A stretch of 64,000 nucleotides of DNA, from assembly GCA_009760855.2 (NCBI GenBank), contig WPIO01000068.1, positions 1,261,501-1,325,500 on the forward strand, in the 5' to 3' direction. Of the stretch, positions 47,014 to 56,288 are shown one piece after another. The stretch is from Cristatella mucedo (taxonomy: Eukaryota; Bryozoa; Phylactolaemata; Cristatellidae). Positions within the stretch are counted from its first letter, which is position 1; every line of letters begins with the position of its first letter. The translations under genes and the position numbers were made by a program. The notes below the pieces were generated by a model. The model was not told the DNA's origin. It saw only the letters and a list, made by a program, of their open reading frames with translations, and did no database searches.

Positions 47014-47640
47014 GATCATTTATCAATTTTTTTTAGGATATAAAGTATAAAACTTCCAAATAATTGATATGAATAATTAGGGTTCATCGATGATGATGGA
47101 AGAGGAATAAGTATTTTCTTTTTTGAATCTGGTGTTTCATATATTGTTGAAATAACATATAATCCTCTAGAAATTACACTATTAGATATAGTATCAGGAA
47201 CTCTTATCATTCCTTCATATTAATTTCCATATATTTGTGTTTTATCTGATGGATAAATATCTAATCTAAATGTTATTCTTAGAACATTTCCATCTGTTGT
47301 TTAATTTAGATAACCAAGATTAACACCATCAGTTAGATTAACAGGATCATTTACAATTCTAATAAAATTATTTTTGCACATCTAAATTACCATTAACTGT
47401 TCCTCCATGTAAATTAAGAAAGTTGATCGATTTCTTGTAAAGGCATTTTCCTGTTACTATTAAATATGCAATCCTATGAGAATAGTATCTCTTTCCATCA
47501 ATAGATAATATTCTATAACTTGTTTTTGAATTTATAGTTCCTGCTTCATCACCAGGATTTACACCTCCACGAAAAGTTTTATTTGTGAATTTTCCTGTGA
47601 AAGCGTTGTAATCTAATAATTCATTAACCATTTTTTTCAA
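47014..47640 (-). pseudogene. Tail-fibre-like protein 2 with HNH-type N-terminal domain
   Basis: Residues 1-65 read LLDYNAFTGKFTNKTFRGG...EAGTINSK...YRILSIDGKRYYSHRIAYL, the pattern of the N-terminal part of phage HNH homing endonucleases (L-x-Y-x-x-x-T-G-x-F ... HR-x-A-x-L). Instead of the HNH core it runs into a fibre-like segment (NFLNLHGGTVNGNLDVQ; RIVNDPVNLTDGVNLGYLN). A T5/A5-run frameshift at about 47373 and TAA at 47301 and 47220 break it; it ends in TGA. Start uncertain (TTG or ATG near 47630). Confidence 0.6.
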
Positions 47641-47705
47641 TTTAGCGATTTCATCTAATGAAATTTTTATAGCACTGTTTTATCTGTTTAAAATAATTAT
47701 TATCA

Positions 47706-47710
47706 TATAG
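47706..47710 (+). promoter_or_regulatory. TATAG motif
   Basis: CATATAGACAT precedes the ATG at 47715. Confidence 0.55.
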
Positions 47711-47714
47711 ACAT

Positions 47715-48484
47715 ATGTATAAAGAAGTAAAAATTGCATTATCTGAACATCAAGTAAAACAAATACATAAATCAACAGAACCAGTTTCTATTCGCTTGAA
47801 GCACTCTGATTTATCTGGACCTGTTCCTATTTTAGCTACACGAACTCAAATTAACAAAATAGAAAAAAGTAGAATTGCCAGTAAAGGATTACAACTCAAC
47901 TTATCTCTTAAACAATTAAGAGCAAATAGAAAAGTTGGCTCAGGTATCGTAGATTTTATCAATAAATTACCTGGCAATCGTGAAATGCATTTAAAATTAC
48001 CTAAAGAAATAAAATCAGAATATATAGAGAATGGAAGTTTCAACAATACAGGAAAATATAGTTATGTCGGCCCAGGAACGCAATTCAAAAAAGAATGAAT
48101 GAGGGATATATTTAAGTTAATGATCTTGATGCTAGGGCTCTCATCCATGATCATACTTATACGGAGACATCGACAGATCCAGAGCCAAGAAGAACTGAAA
48201 TAAGAAACTTATCAGACCCTGTTCTTACAGAATCTGCTGCTAGGATTGCACTGGATCCAAAGAAACCGGCTTATGTCAGAGGAGATGCAAAAACCGTCGC
48301 TGCAATCATGGCTGCTAAGGCTAAGCTTGGTCTTGGGCTTGCTGGCGGAAGTATTTTTGATAGTAAGTTCGCAATGGAGTTCTTAAAGGATAAAGTATCT
48401 AATCCGTCTAGTATAAGTAAGATAGCTAATTATGCAAAGAATCTTTTTGATAAGATGTTATCTATAAGTAAAAAAAAGATATAA
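47715..48484 (+). pseudogene. Virion protein with phospholipase A2-like domain
   Basis: N-terminal half (to about residue 110) has the YKEVKIALSEHQVKQIHKS and IRLKHSDLSGPVPILATRTQ style seen in Polinton/adintovirus virion proteins. It runs into YSYVGPGTQF, then after a frameshift near 48090 and a TAA at 48113 into VNDLDARALIHDHTY: the glycine-rich calcium loop (YxGPG) and HDxxY catalytic pair of parvovirus-type phospholipase A2. The C-terminal part is Ala/Lys-rich with GLGLAGGSIFDS. In related viruses such enzymes act on endosomal membranes. Present copy is interrupted. Confidence 0.75.
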
Positions 48485-48578
48485 TACCTAATGTAATTTT
48501 TATTTTGTTTTATGTTAGTATCTAATAATCAGCGGGATTAAACTTATCCTGTCATTGTTTTTTATCTACAGGATAAAC

Positions 48579-49023
48579 TTAAACTTGATCAATCTTCAAT
48601 CTAATATTTAGCCTTTCTTCTGAATTATAAGTATCTTTAGTGACATATGATCCATCAAGAATACCAGTAACAGCAAAGTCATTTCCAAACTTTTGAATTA
48701 TTTCAGCAATATTAGTAAATTTAATTTGTTTATTCTTTTGATCAAAGAATAATAATACTTGGTTTATTACCAAATGCAATTCTAATACCAATAGTTGAAC
48801 GAGTACTCATATCATAACCACTGTACTAAAGCTTCATACTTGCTCTATTAGCAATATCTTCAAGTACAGGTCTCGTATCTTCTGTAATATACATTCATTC
48901 ATTGAAGTAAGGCTTACAATCTTTACTAATTTTCTCTTCAATGTGAATATGTGCTGATTTACCTTTAGGAATTACGACTGCAGCATTTTCGAGTACAACG
49001 AATTTTTTATTCTCCGTTTCCAT
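48579..49023 (-). pseudogene. Unknown conserved protein (METENKKFVVLENAA...)
   Basis: Starts after TATAGAA on the minus strand: METENKKFVVLENAAVVIPK then HIHIEEKISKDCKPYFNE, TGA at 48895, MYITEDTRPVLEDIANRASM, TAG at 48826, YSGYDMSTRSTIGIRIAFGN, a frameshift near 48750, and FTNIAEIIQKFGNDFAVTGI to the end. The pieces align as one protein; Trp would suit the TGA and Gln the TAG. Family not recognised. Confidence 0.6.
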
Positions 49024-49025
49024 TT

Positions 49026-49030
49026 CTATA
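49026..49030 (-). promoter_or_regulatory. TATAG motif (minus strand)
   Basis: TATAGAAATG on the minus strand, leading straight into the ATG at 49023. Confidence 0.65.
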
Positions 49031-49084
49031 CAAGGAAAAGAAAATGTTTAAATTAAATTAACAATTCCATTGTTGATCAAAATC

Positions 49085-49436
49085 TTATTCTTGCATTAGT
49101 TTTAAGAAGATTAGACACCTTCTTCCGCAATCTATTTGATTGTATTCTTGCAATTTAAATGTTTGAAATGTTGGTATAACACCAAAATAATTTATTACTT
49201 CAGGCATTGGTGGAGCACCGAATAAATCAAAGTAAAAACATCGTTTTCCTTCTTTTTTAAGTGCTACCCAGTGATATATTGCTTTTTGTGAATCACCAGT
49301 ATTACAAATAAGACACTCATTTCTTAATGGTTTTGTTAGTTCATCTCTTGCAAATACACCTCTAAAATTATTTATATCTAATTCTTTTATATAATTATTT
49401 ATTTCTATATCTGTTAAAGGTGATAATTTTACTTTC
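49085..49436 (-). pseudogene. Adenain-like cysteine protease
   Basis: Minus strand: PLTDIEINNYIKELDINNFR then GVFARDEL, AIYHWVALKKEGKRCFYFDL-FG, and YNQIDCGRRCLIFLK. This is the adenovirus/Polinton maturation protease (C5 family) layout: catalytic His in HWVAL, acidic residue in FDLFG, Gln in NQIDCG and Cys in DCG. It cleaves capsid precursors in related viruses. The frame differs from the zinc-ribbon protein just upstream, so it is either a separate gene with an obscured start or was split off by a frameshift near 49437. Ends in TAA. Confidence 0.82.
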
Positions 49437-49872
49437 TTTTAATTGTTCAATAGTCTTTTTTAATTCTGAAATCATTTGTTCTTTATCTGCACAACCACCA
49501 ACTCCTCTACCAGTATATCTATCTGTACTACCTGAGAATATTTTACTACTTGCATTTGATATTGCTGCAAAGAGGGCAGGTGTTGAAACCGGTCCTGTAC
49601 CAGTTCCTTTACCATGAGATAATGAAGCACCAGCACCTTTTGATCCTGTTCCTAACCTTTTTCCATGAGATAGACCACCAGTTCCTAACCTTTTACCATG
49701 AGAAAATCTTTCACCAGTACTTCTTAACTTAACAAACTTTGACTTCTTACTATTACAAATAGTACAAATGCCTTTTAAGCATTCCTCCCGTTCCTTTCGT
49801 ACTATCTACTTCTACATATTCCTCATGGATAGTATCAGTTTGTTTTTTACACTTCAAACAATAAATTTCCAT
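49437..49872 (-). pseudogene. Zinc-ribbon protein with SHGKRLGTG repeats
   Basis: Minus strand from ATG 49872: MEIYCLKCKKQTDTIHEEYV, and after a frameshift near 49790 CTICNSKKSKFVKLRSTGER. The two C-x-x-C pairs make a zinc ribbon like that of DUF5679-type viral proteins. It is followed by repeats of the type SHGKRLGTGG (about four diverged copies) and a C-terminal coiled coil (DKEQMISELKKTIEQLKESK). It shares MEI(Y/F)C with the zinc protein at 57558. Confidence 0.6.
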
Positions 49873-49893
49873 ATCTATTATAATATAGAAAAA
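49873..49893. promoter_or_regulatory. Bidirectional TATAG-type region
   Basis: ATCTATTATAATATAGAAAAA lies between divergent ATGs at 49872 (minus) and 49894 (plus). The plus side has TATAG; the minus side has AATAGAT. Confidence 0.65.
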
Positions 49894-50551
49894 ATGTCAT
49901 TGCAAGTTAGAGCTTTCAATTTTGGACAGGATATAGATACTGGGTATAAAGAACAATTATCTAAATTTCCTATTAGAACATTAGTGCTCGGACCAAGTGT
50001 AACAGGTAAATCACAGTTAGTAATGAATTTGATATTTTATGGAATGCTTAAATATGATACGTGTATAATCATTGCCTCAAGTTTATATCAAAAGTTACAT
50101 CGTGACTAAGGAGAAGCCTGCTTACGTTTGGGTTAATGGAATTGTTAATATGCCAGAAGTTGATTCTTATAAAAATTGTAAGAATGTTGTTGTACTAGAT
50201 GATTTGATGACAGAAGATCAATCTAAGATATCAGATTATTTTACTAGAGGCAGACATAAAGGATTGAACATATTCTATCTTGCTCAAGGATTTACTAATA
50301 TTCATAAAAGAGAAATAAGAAACAATATCAATACGATTATAATCTCTAAACAAAATAATACTGATACAGAATAAATTCATAGTTCATATGTTGATGATAT
50401 AGATAAGAATTTTTTTAAAGAATGGGTTAACTCTTGCACTAGAGACCGATTTAGTTACTGTGTTATTGATCTAACTAAAACAGAATCGGAAGGATTTTGG
50501 TCAGTTGATAATACAGGTAAACAATTAATAACTATTTTAAATTCAATATAG
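49894..50551 (+). pseudogene. A32-type genome-packaging ATPase
   Basis: MSLQVRAFNFGQDIDTGYKE then FPIRTLVLGPSVTGKSQLVM with Walker A GPSVTGKS (residues about 32-39), CIIIASSLYQ, and after a frameshift near 50100 KNVVVLDDLMTED (Walker B with DD) and HKGLNIFYLAQGFTNIHKRE. This is the FtsK-HerA superfamily packaging ATPase of Polintons, adintoviruses and large DNA viruses. TAA at 50372 lies in the frame; the next residues IHSSYVDDIDKNFFKEW continue the fold. The frame stops at TAG 50549, which is itself part of the next gene's TATAG motif. Confidence 0.88.
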
Positions 50552-50557
50552 GAGAAA
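50547..50557 (+). promoter_or_regulatory. TATAGGAGAAA motif overlapping a stop codon
   Basis: TATAG contains the TAG terminator of the ATPase and precedes ATGs at 50558 and 50565. Confidence 0.6.
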
Positions 50558-50564
50558 ATGATTA

Positions 50565-51486
50565 ATGGTAGAATATAAGCAAGTAAAAACAGACCCTACA
50601 AAGGAAGTGTTTAAGAAGCAATAGATTTAGAGAATAAACTTTTTAATTTAGAAAGTTTACGTGTTGCTGGTATACTTGATAATGCTCAAGATATACAAAG
50701 GATTGAAGCAGAAATGCAAGCAAGAGATAGAGTCGAACATGAACTAAATGAACGTGCGTTAGAGAGATCAAATGATAACTCTGGTAATGTTGTTATTGAT
50801 AAATTAAAAAGAGTTAGACCGTCACTTGCTATTCAAATGGAACAAAAAGAAGCTAAAAAAGCATTGGGTTATGATGTTATTGAATATGGGGATAAACTAA
50901 AAGGTTTGATAAATAGTATGCATTTAGATTATATAGATCAGTTTAAAAATATGATAGATTTTAAAAAAGTAAAAAGAGTATTAGATGAAGCAAAGAGAGC
51001 TATTGAAGAGAAATCAACACCAGATATTTCAAGAGCATTTTCAAAAGCAGTTACTGCATTTAATGAAAAGAATCCACAGAAAGCACTTAATCTAATTAAT
51101 GATTCAATTACAAATGCTCCTAATAATGAAACAATGAAATATCTCAAAGAAACTCGTAAATTTATTGCTGATACTGTTAATGTTTATCCTTCTGCTGGTA
51201 ATCCAAAACGAAAAAGAGTTAAAGCAGCAATTATTAAACCTGCTGCAATTGAGGCTCCTGCTGAAACTGTTAATGCTCCTGTTGGACAAGGAATAGAGAT
51301 AGCTCCATTGATTCTGAAATCTAAAAAAGAAGTAATTGATAAACTTGATCTATGGTTAAATGAACTTGCTGCTGGAAATAGAGGTATAATACCTTCAATC
51401 GGTTCTGCTGTTGACTATCTTGCTAAATCAAGAAAAGCTCCAAAGAAATATGTTGCAAAGATAGACAATATTTTATATAATATATA
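50565..51486 (+). pseudogene. Helical virion-associated protein of unknown function
   Basis: Likely start at 50565 (MVEYKQVKTDPTKEVFKK), then a one-base frameshift near 50620 into LENKLFNLESLRVAGILDNA; the rest (257 codons from 50714) is intact. Alternating charged helices up to residue 150, a linker rich in Pro/Ala (IKPAAIEAPAETVNAPVGQG), then LWLNELAAGNRGIIPSIGSA. It lies between the ATPase and the penton-like genes. The TAG stop is part of the next TATATAG motif. No family recognised. Confidence 0.55.
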
Positions 51487-51490
51487 GAAA
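51481..51490 (+). promoter_or_regulatory. TATATAGAAA motif before a non-ATG start
   Basis: TATATAGAAA is followed by CGAGTGACT; GTG at 51494 takes the place where an ATG is expected. Confidence 0.6.
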
Positions 51491-51493
51491 CGA

Positions 51494-52344
51494 GTGACTT
51501 TTAAAAAAAGTGTTAATGATATATTTAAGAGTGTTGAAAGTATTAGAAAAGCTAGTCAAGCAAGTAAAGATGGATATGTTTTTAATATAACTGGTACTAA
51601 TAATCCAATCAGGGCAAAAGTTAATACACCGATATTATTAAGAGGTACAAACTTTAAGATTTGTTTTAAGAAGTTCAGTGGAACAAACACTATAAAAACA
51701 TAACTGAATCTAACAATACATTTTTTTATAGAATAGCAGGTGGATCAGAACAAACAGTAACAATCAAACCTGGAATTTATACTGCAATTACAGATGATTT
51801 AAATATTGGTGTTCCAGATATAATTACTAATTCAATCACGCAATCATCTACAACTGATAAATTTATTCTTACTTATGACAGTTCTACTGCTAATTCATTG
51901 ATTACTATGCCTGTTGGTTGGACATTCCTTGCTAGTAAGTCTAGTATTTCAAGTATAATTGGTTTTACAAGTGCTGCTTATACAACTGATCCAAAGTTTT
52001 CAGAAATGTATCCCGGTGTTACTCCTGTTGTTTGTACACCTAATACGAAGTTTGCGTCTGAAGGAGAAATCAATATGTTAAATTTAAATACGGTACTTCT
52101 AAGTTGTAATTTAGTTGCAAGTGGGTCAAGTTTTATAAATGGAATAGATACACAAGTATTAGGAAGTTTTCCTTATGATTTCTATCAATGGTAGAGAATG
52201 ATATATGAACCAACTACTATTGAATATCATGATGTTGCAAGTGATTCTATTTCTAATACAGAAATTACTGTAACTGATCAGAATTTGAATGTGTTAGATT
52301 TTAATTCTCAAGAAATTAGTGTTATAGAAATTCTTGAAATTTAA
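51494..52344 (+). pseudogene. Penton-like minor capsid protein 1
   Basis: GTG at 51494 begins TFKKSVNDIFKSVESIRKAS; after a frameshift near 51700 the frame reads YRIAGGSEQTVTIKPGIYTA, TMPVGWTFLASKSSISSIIG, VLLSCNLVASGSSFINGIDT and QVLGSFPYDFYQW, then TAG 52192, and ends ITVTDQNLNVLDFNSQEISV-IEILEI. The order (pG.Y, S..lGF, C.lv...s.ng....vl.sFP, TDQ.g..ldF..) is that of Polinton penton/minor capsid proteins placed before the major capsid gene. Ends in TAA just before the next TATAG. Confidence 0.7.
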
Positions 52345-52352
52345 TATAGAAA
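52345..52352 (+). promoter_or_regulatory. TATAGAAA motif before a lost ATG
   Basis: TATAGAAA is followed by ATT (52353) rather than ATG, in frame with the next gene. Confidence 0.6.
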
Positions 52353-53749
52353 ATTTCAATAAGATTAACTGGAACTAGTAGTTCTGAATCAAAAACATTA
52401 TCTCCACCTTTTATACTTGGATCTGATTCAGGTTATCATAAAATTAGATTACATAGAGTAGAATTTACTTATACTAATAAAGTAATACTAAATGTTATTA
52501 AAGATGTAAATGATAAACTTTGGTTAAATTGGCCAATGACTGATATAAGTAATGCATATATTACAATTGCTCCTGGTTATTATGACTCACATAAAATAAC
52601 TGCTGCTCTAAATAAAGCATTATCAGAACCGCAAGTGAAAACTATTGTTGCTTCAAATGGGTCAACGACAGCATCAACAATTAGTGCTTTTTATGATACA
52701 ACTAAAAGAAATACTACAGGTATACAATTTAGTGTTGATATAGATGATAAAATACTAATGCAAGTAGTTGATGATTATGTTGTTATACTTGGAAGTAATT
52801 CTAATGTTGCTGTAAATTCCATCGGTGATACTCTTGGTTTTAATTCAAATCAACCAGGAACATTTGATAGAGCTCTTCTAGGTGGAACGCCATATGAAGC
52901 AATAGAAAAAGCAACGTATTTTGCAGGAATCTTTAAAGCTTGGAATACAATGTTATTACCAGACAATAAAGGAATACGATGAATAAGTGTTGATTGTGAT
53001 TTAGTTGATCCTTTTAAGAATTATGTAGAAAGAAGAAAAGGATTCTTCGAGCAATATAGTCCTTTATATATTATAGATATTGATGATGTTAATCCTGGTA
53101 ATTAGGTTGATCTACATATTCCTAATGTATTACATCTACCAAAACGTGGTGATGCAGATGCAATAAGTAGTTTTAAAATAGGATTAAGTGATCAGAATGG
53201 AAATGCTGTGAGTATTATTAGTGATGTAGTTGCAAAAATAGAAATTTCAAAGTCATATAGAGCAATGGGTAGCTATGCGAGAGTTGGTCATCATAGAATA
53301 CATGGTGGAAAATATCGTGATTCTCGAGCAAAATTTGATAATGTTCTTGATATCTTTAATAAAGTTTTAGGTACTACAAGTAAAACTGTTGATGCAGGAT
53401 TAAGTAATGCAAATAAAGGCATTGAAATGCATCAAACAAGAAAACTTACTGAAATGCAAACTAAAAAAGAAAAGAGAGATCAAGATTATGCTGTTAAACG
53501 AAGAGAGATGGATGATAAACTTGAAGAAGAAAGAAGAAAGACAAAACTTGAAAATAAGCTTGAAAGAAAGAGAAAAGATTAAGATTATGATAGAAAGATG
53601 AAAGAGATGAATCTTCAACTAAAAAATGTTATGCTTGAACAAGTTGCTAAGAAAAAATCTAAAAAAGGTAGAAAGGCAAAGATTGAAGAAGAACAAGTGG
53701 TAGAAGACTATTCAGAGACTCTTAAAGAGAATGATCCTAAAGCATTATA
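52353..53749 (+). pseudogene. Penton-like minor capsid protein 2 with coiled-coil tail
   Basis: Frame from ATT 52353: SIRLTGTSSSESKTLSPPFI, then NAYITIAPGYYDSHKITAAL, TGA 52980 (after KGIR), ISVDCDLVDPFKNYVERRKG, TAG 53103, VDLHIPNVLHLPKRGDADAI and KIGLSDQNGNAV. The order of blocks parallels the preceding gene, so the two look like tandem paralogues. This one adds RVGHHRIHGGKYRDSRAKF and a long charged coiled coil (about 53440-53700) with TAA 53580 between KRKD and DYDRKMKEMN; an earlier repeat of the same motif reads KRDQDYAVKRREM. Confidence 0.65.
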
Positions 53750-53865
53750 AAGAAGTAGAGAAAGTAATTAACACTAAAGCTGTTGTTCCCTATGTTAGTC
53801 ATAGGATTGATACTTATGGCGGAAACATAAAAAGAAAATTAGGTGCTGGATTATATGTTCAAAAA
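53731..53865 (+). CDS. Small basic protein between minor and major capsid genes
   Basis: ATG at 53731 overlaps the end of the previous gene in another frame and encodes about 44 residues: MILKHYKEVEKVINTKAVVP then VSHRIDTYGGNIKRKLGAGL-YVQK, TAA. Gly/Lys-rich end. No family recognised. It is in frame with the major capsid protein downstream, separated by the TAA and a TATATAG motif. Confidence 0.45.
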
Positions 53866-53881
53866 TAAAATTTTAGTTGTT

Positions 53882-53895
53882 TATATAGAGAAGAA
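53882..53895 (+). promoter_or_regulatory. TATATAG motif at the major capsid gene
   Basis: TATATAGAGAAGAA precedes the ATG at 53896. Confidence 0.7.
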
Positions 53896-55444
53896 ATGGC
53901 AAGTGCATCTATTGATAGTATACTTGAACTTGGAGATCCTGAGTTACCTGACTATAAACTTAGAGAGTATCAATTTAAAGAGTTTTATCAAATTAATGGA
54001 AATGAAACTGATATTGTTACTTCTAAAATAGTTACATTCACTGTTCCTGGTGAACAACAAACGCGTTATGTTCTATCTGATAGCTATCTTTTACTTGAAG
54101 GACAAATACAAGTCCAAACTGCTGCTGGTGGTGCTTTTGGTACTCCTCATAGAAATCTTGCATTCAGTCTTGTTAATAATGCTGGTGCTTGGATGTTTAG
54201 TAGTATGAGAGTTAGACTTGGCACTGAAGAGATTGAAAGTCTTCCACTAAAGGAAGGAGTTGGAAGGGTTTCGACACTAATGGGTCTTCTATGTTATCCG
54301 AATGAATATAACAGAACTGAAGGTTCTGCTATTGGATGGAGAAAAGATGAGGCAAGTGGAATTAACGATTTATCTGAAGGTCTTACTTCTTATGGAAGTC
54401 CTAATGCTTCTGGACCTAGTGATAAAAACACTGGATTTGTAGTTAGAAGAGGACTTATAAATACCATTATTGATGAGGTTGGAAATTTCAGTATTGCATT
54501 ACCTCTAGCAAGAATCTCTGGTTTTTGTGCTGATATGAATACAATTATTTATAATATTCCATTTACACTTGAAATGACAAGAGTTGGTGGATTTGATAGA
54601 GATATTATTATGACGGGAAAAAGTGGAATTGCAACTGATTCAGCAAATACAATGGATGGAAAAACTGTCAATGGAGCTATAACACCAGCAATAGCTAATG
54701 GACAAGGTGTCTAAACGGCTTTCAGAAATGCCATGTCAAAAATGAGACTTGTTATTCCATGTGTTGTTCCAAAAGAAAGTATTTAAAGAGCACTTGCAGA
54801 TATTTCAAGTGAGAGATCAAAGAAAATTAGACTAAATTACAGAGTTAGACGTTATGAAAATATTACTGTAAATAATCTCAACCAAAATTTTGAATTTACT
54901 AAAACTCTATCAGTTCAAAATACAATTGATAAGGTTAGATGGTTGATTGTTGCAGCTCAAAATGCAGATATATATGACAGTTACAATGGTAATCCTAGTA
55001 CTTACAATCATTGTGATATAAAGAGCGTGACTGTGCTTGCTAATGGATCTAAACAATATCCTGCTGTTCCAAGATCTAGTTTCCCAAAAAATGGTAAACA
55101 TGCACCAGCATATATGGATTTCACAACTTTCAGAAAACAATATCTTGGTGTTAAAGATATTGCAAATCCCGTTAGTGTTTCTTTCTCAGAATGGATGTTA
55201 CTTTATCCTATTCATGTTGTTGACTTGCAATACAATGATGAACCTCTTAGAGTAACATCTAGACTAGATGTGGCTGTTGAGTTTAATAGTGCTTTGACTG
55301 CTGGTCATAGTGCTTTGACTGCTGGTAATAATACCCCACTATTTGACTATTTGTGAGAATTGTTCTGAATTAACTTCTAATGGAAGTGGTGTTAATTTCA
55401 CTTGCAATAAAGGAATGATGGTATATGATGGAAAAGATTTTTAA
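53896..55444 (+). pseudogene. Major capsid protein (hexon-like, double jelly-roll)
   Basis: MASASIDSILELGDPELPDY, FYQINGNETDIVTSKIVTFT, LVNNAGAWMFSSMRVRLGTE, then TAA 54712 (after GQGV), FRNAMSKMRLVIPCVVPKES, TAA 54784, RLNYRVRRYENITV and FPKNGKHAPAYMDFTTFRKQ, VVDLQYNDEPLRVTSRLDVA. The order and motifs fit the Polinton/adintovirus double jelly-roll capsid protein. The open frame ends at TGA 55354-55356; a one-base shift near 55335 gives a more plausible end (LTICENCSELTSNGSG) closing at TAA 55442, which overlaps the next start. Forms the capsid lattice. Confidence 0.85.
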
Positions 55445-56288
55445 TAAAATTAGTATTACTAAATATAGTGCAAAAACAAATTTTATACAAGGGAGTGATG
55501 AGTGGAAGAGGTCTATGAGTTTAAATATAGGTGGATCAGAAGTCTATTCTGTTTTAGGAAATGATATGGTTTTTGGTTCACAAATTGATTGTGATGTAGA
55601 ATTAATTGCTGATAGAAAACTAAAAAAATATATTGGTAATTCTCAACCTATGAGATTTGCACAAATGTTATTTGGTAAAGTGTTTGAACCAATAGCAATT
55701 AAATATTTAGAAATGAAATTAGATAGAACTATTGAAAATGCAAATGATTGTTTTGCTAGTGATAATGTCTATCGCTATTCTCCAGATGGAATTATAGATG
55801 AAGAAACTCTAATAGAAATAAAATGTTTATGGAGTAGAAGTATAGTAGAAGATTCTATTCCAAAACAATAATTTGCTCAATATTTATTAGGATTACATTT
55901 TTTGAAACTAAGCAGATGTTTTTATAGCGAATTAAAAACCTTTGTTCCCGGATTAAATTGTGAAGATATTCCTAAAGAATACGTTGCAGCTGGAACAGTA
56001 AGAATTCCAACAAGTTATGTTTTTGAAATGCCGATAAGAGAGCCACTTTTCATGTATTTACTTAAAGAGGAGAAATACTTTGATTTTGAATTTGATATAA
56101 TTTCTGATTATGGTCGTTTTAACAATAAAAAGAGTTTTGGTTATGATGTAAAATATTATATAAAAAAAGTGGAAATACAAGTTGTTGAAGAAGATGATTA
56201 TGGAAGGATCGCAAGAATTGTTCCAGTAGTTAGAGAAGTATTAAATAGAAGTAAAATATTAATCAATCAATATATAGAAAATGTGTAA
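55425..56288 (+). pseudogene. YqaJ/lambda-type exonuclease (PD-(D/E)xK)
   Basis: From ATG 55425 or 55428: KISITKYSAKTNFIQGSDEW, SLNIGGSEVYSVLGN, FGKVFEPIAIKYLEMKLDRT, YSPDGIIDEETLIEIKCLWS, then TAA 55869 and FAQYLLGLHFLKLSRCFYSE. The catalytic set is visible: G-S-E-W...GGS, E in GKVFEPIA, D in YSPDG and E-x-K in IEIKC, followed by the family's P...Q region. Such 5'-3' exonucleases act in viral recombination. Apart from the TAA it is intact. The last codons overlap the next gene's TATATAG motif and ATG. Confidence 0.82.
56271..56280 (+). promoter_or_regulatory. TATATAGAAA motif within the exonuclease end
   Basis: TATATAGAAA runs directly into ATG 56281 and lies inside the last codons of the preceding gene. 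Confidence 0.75.
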
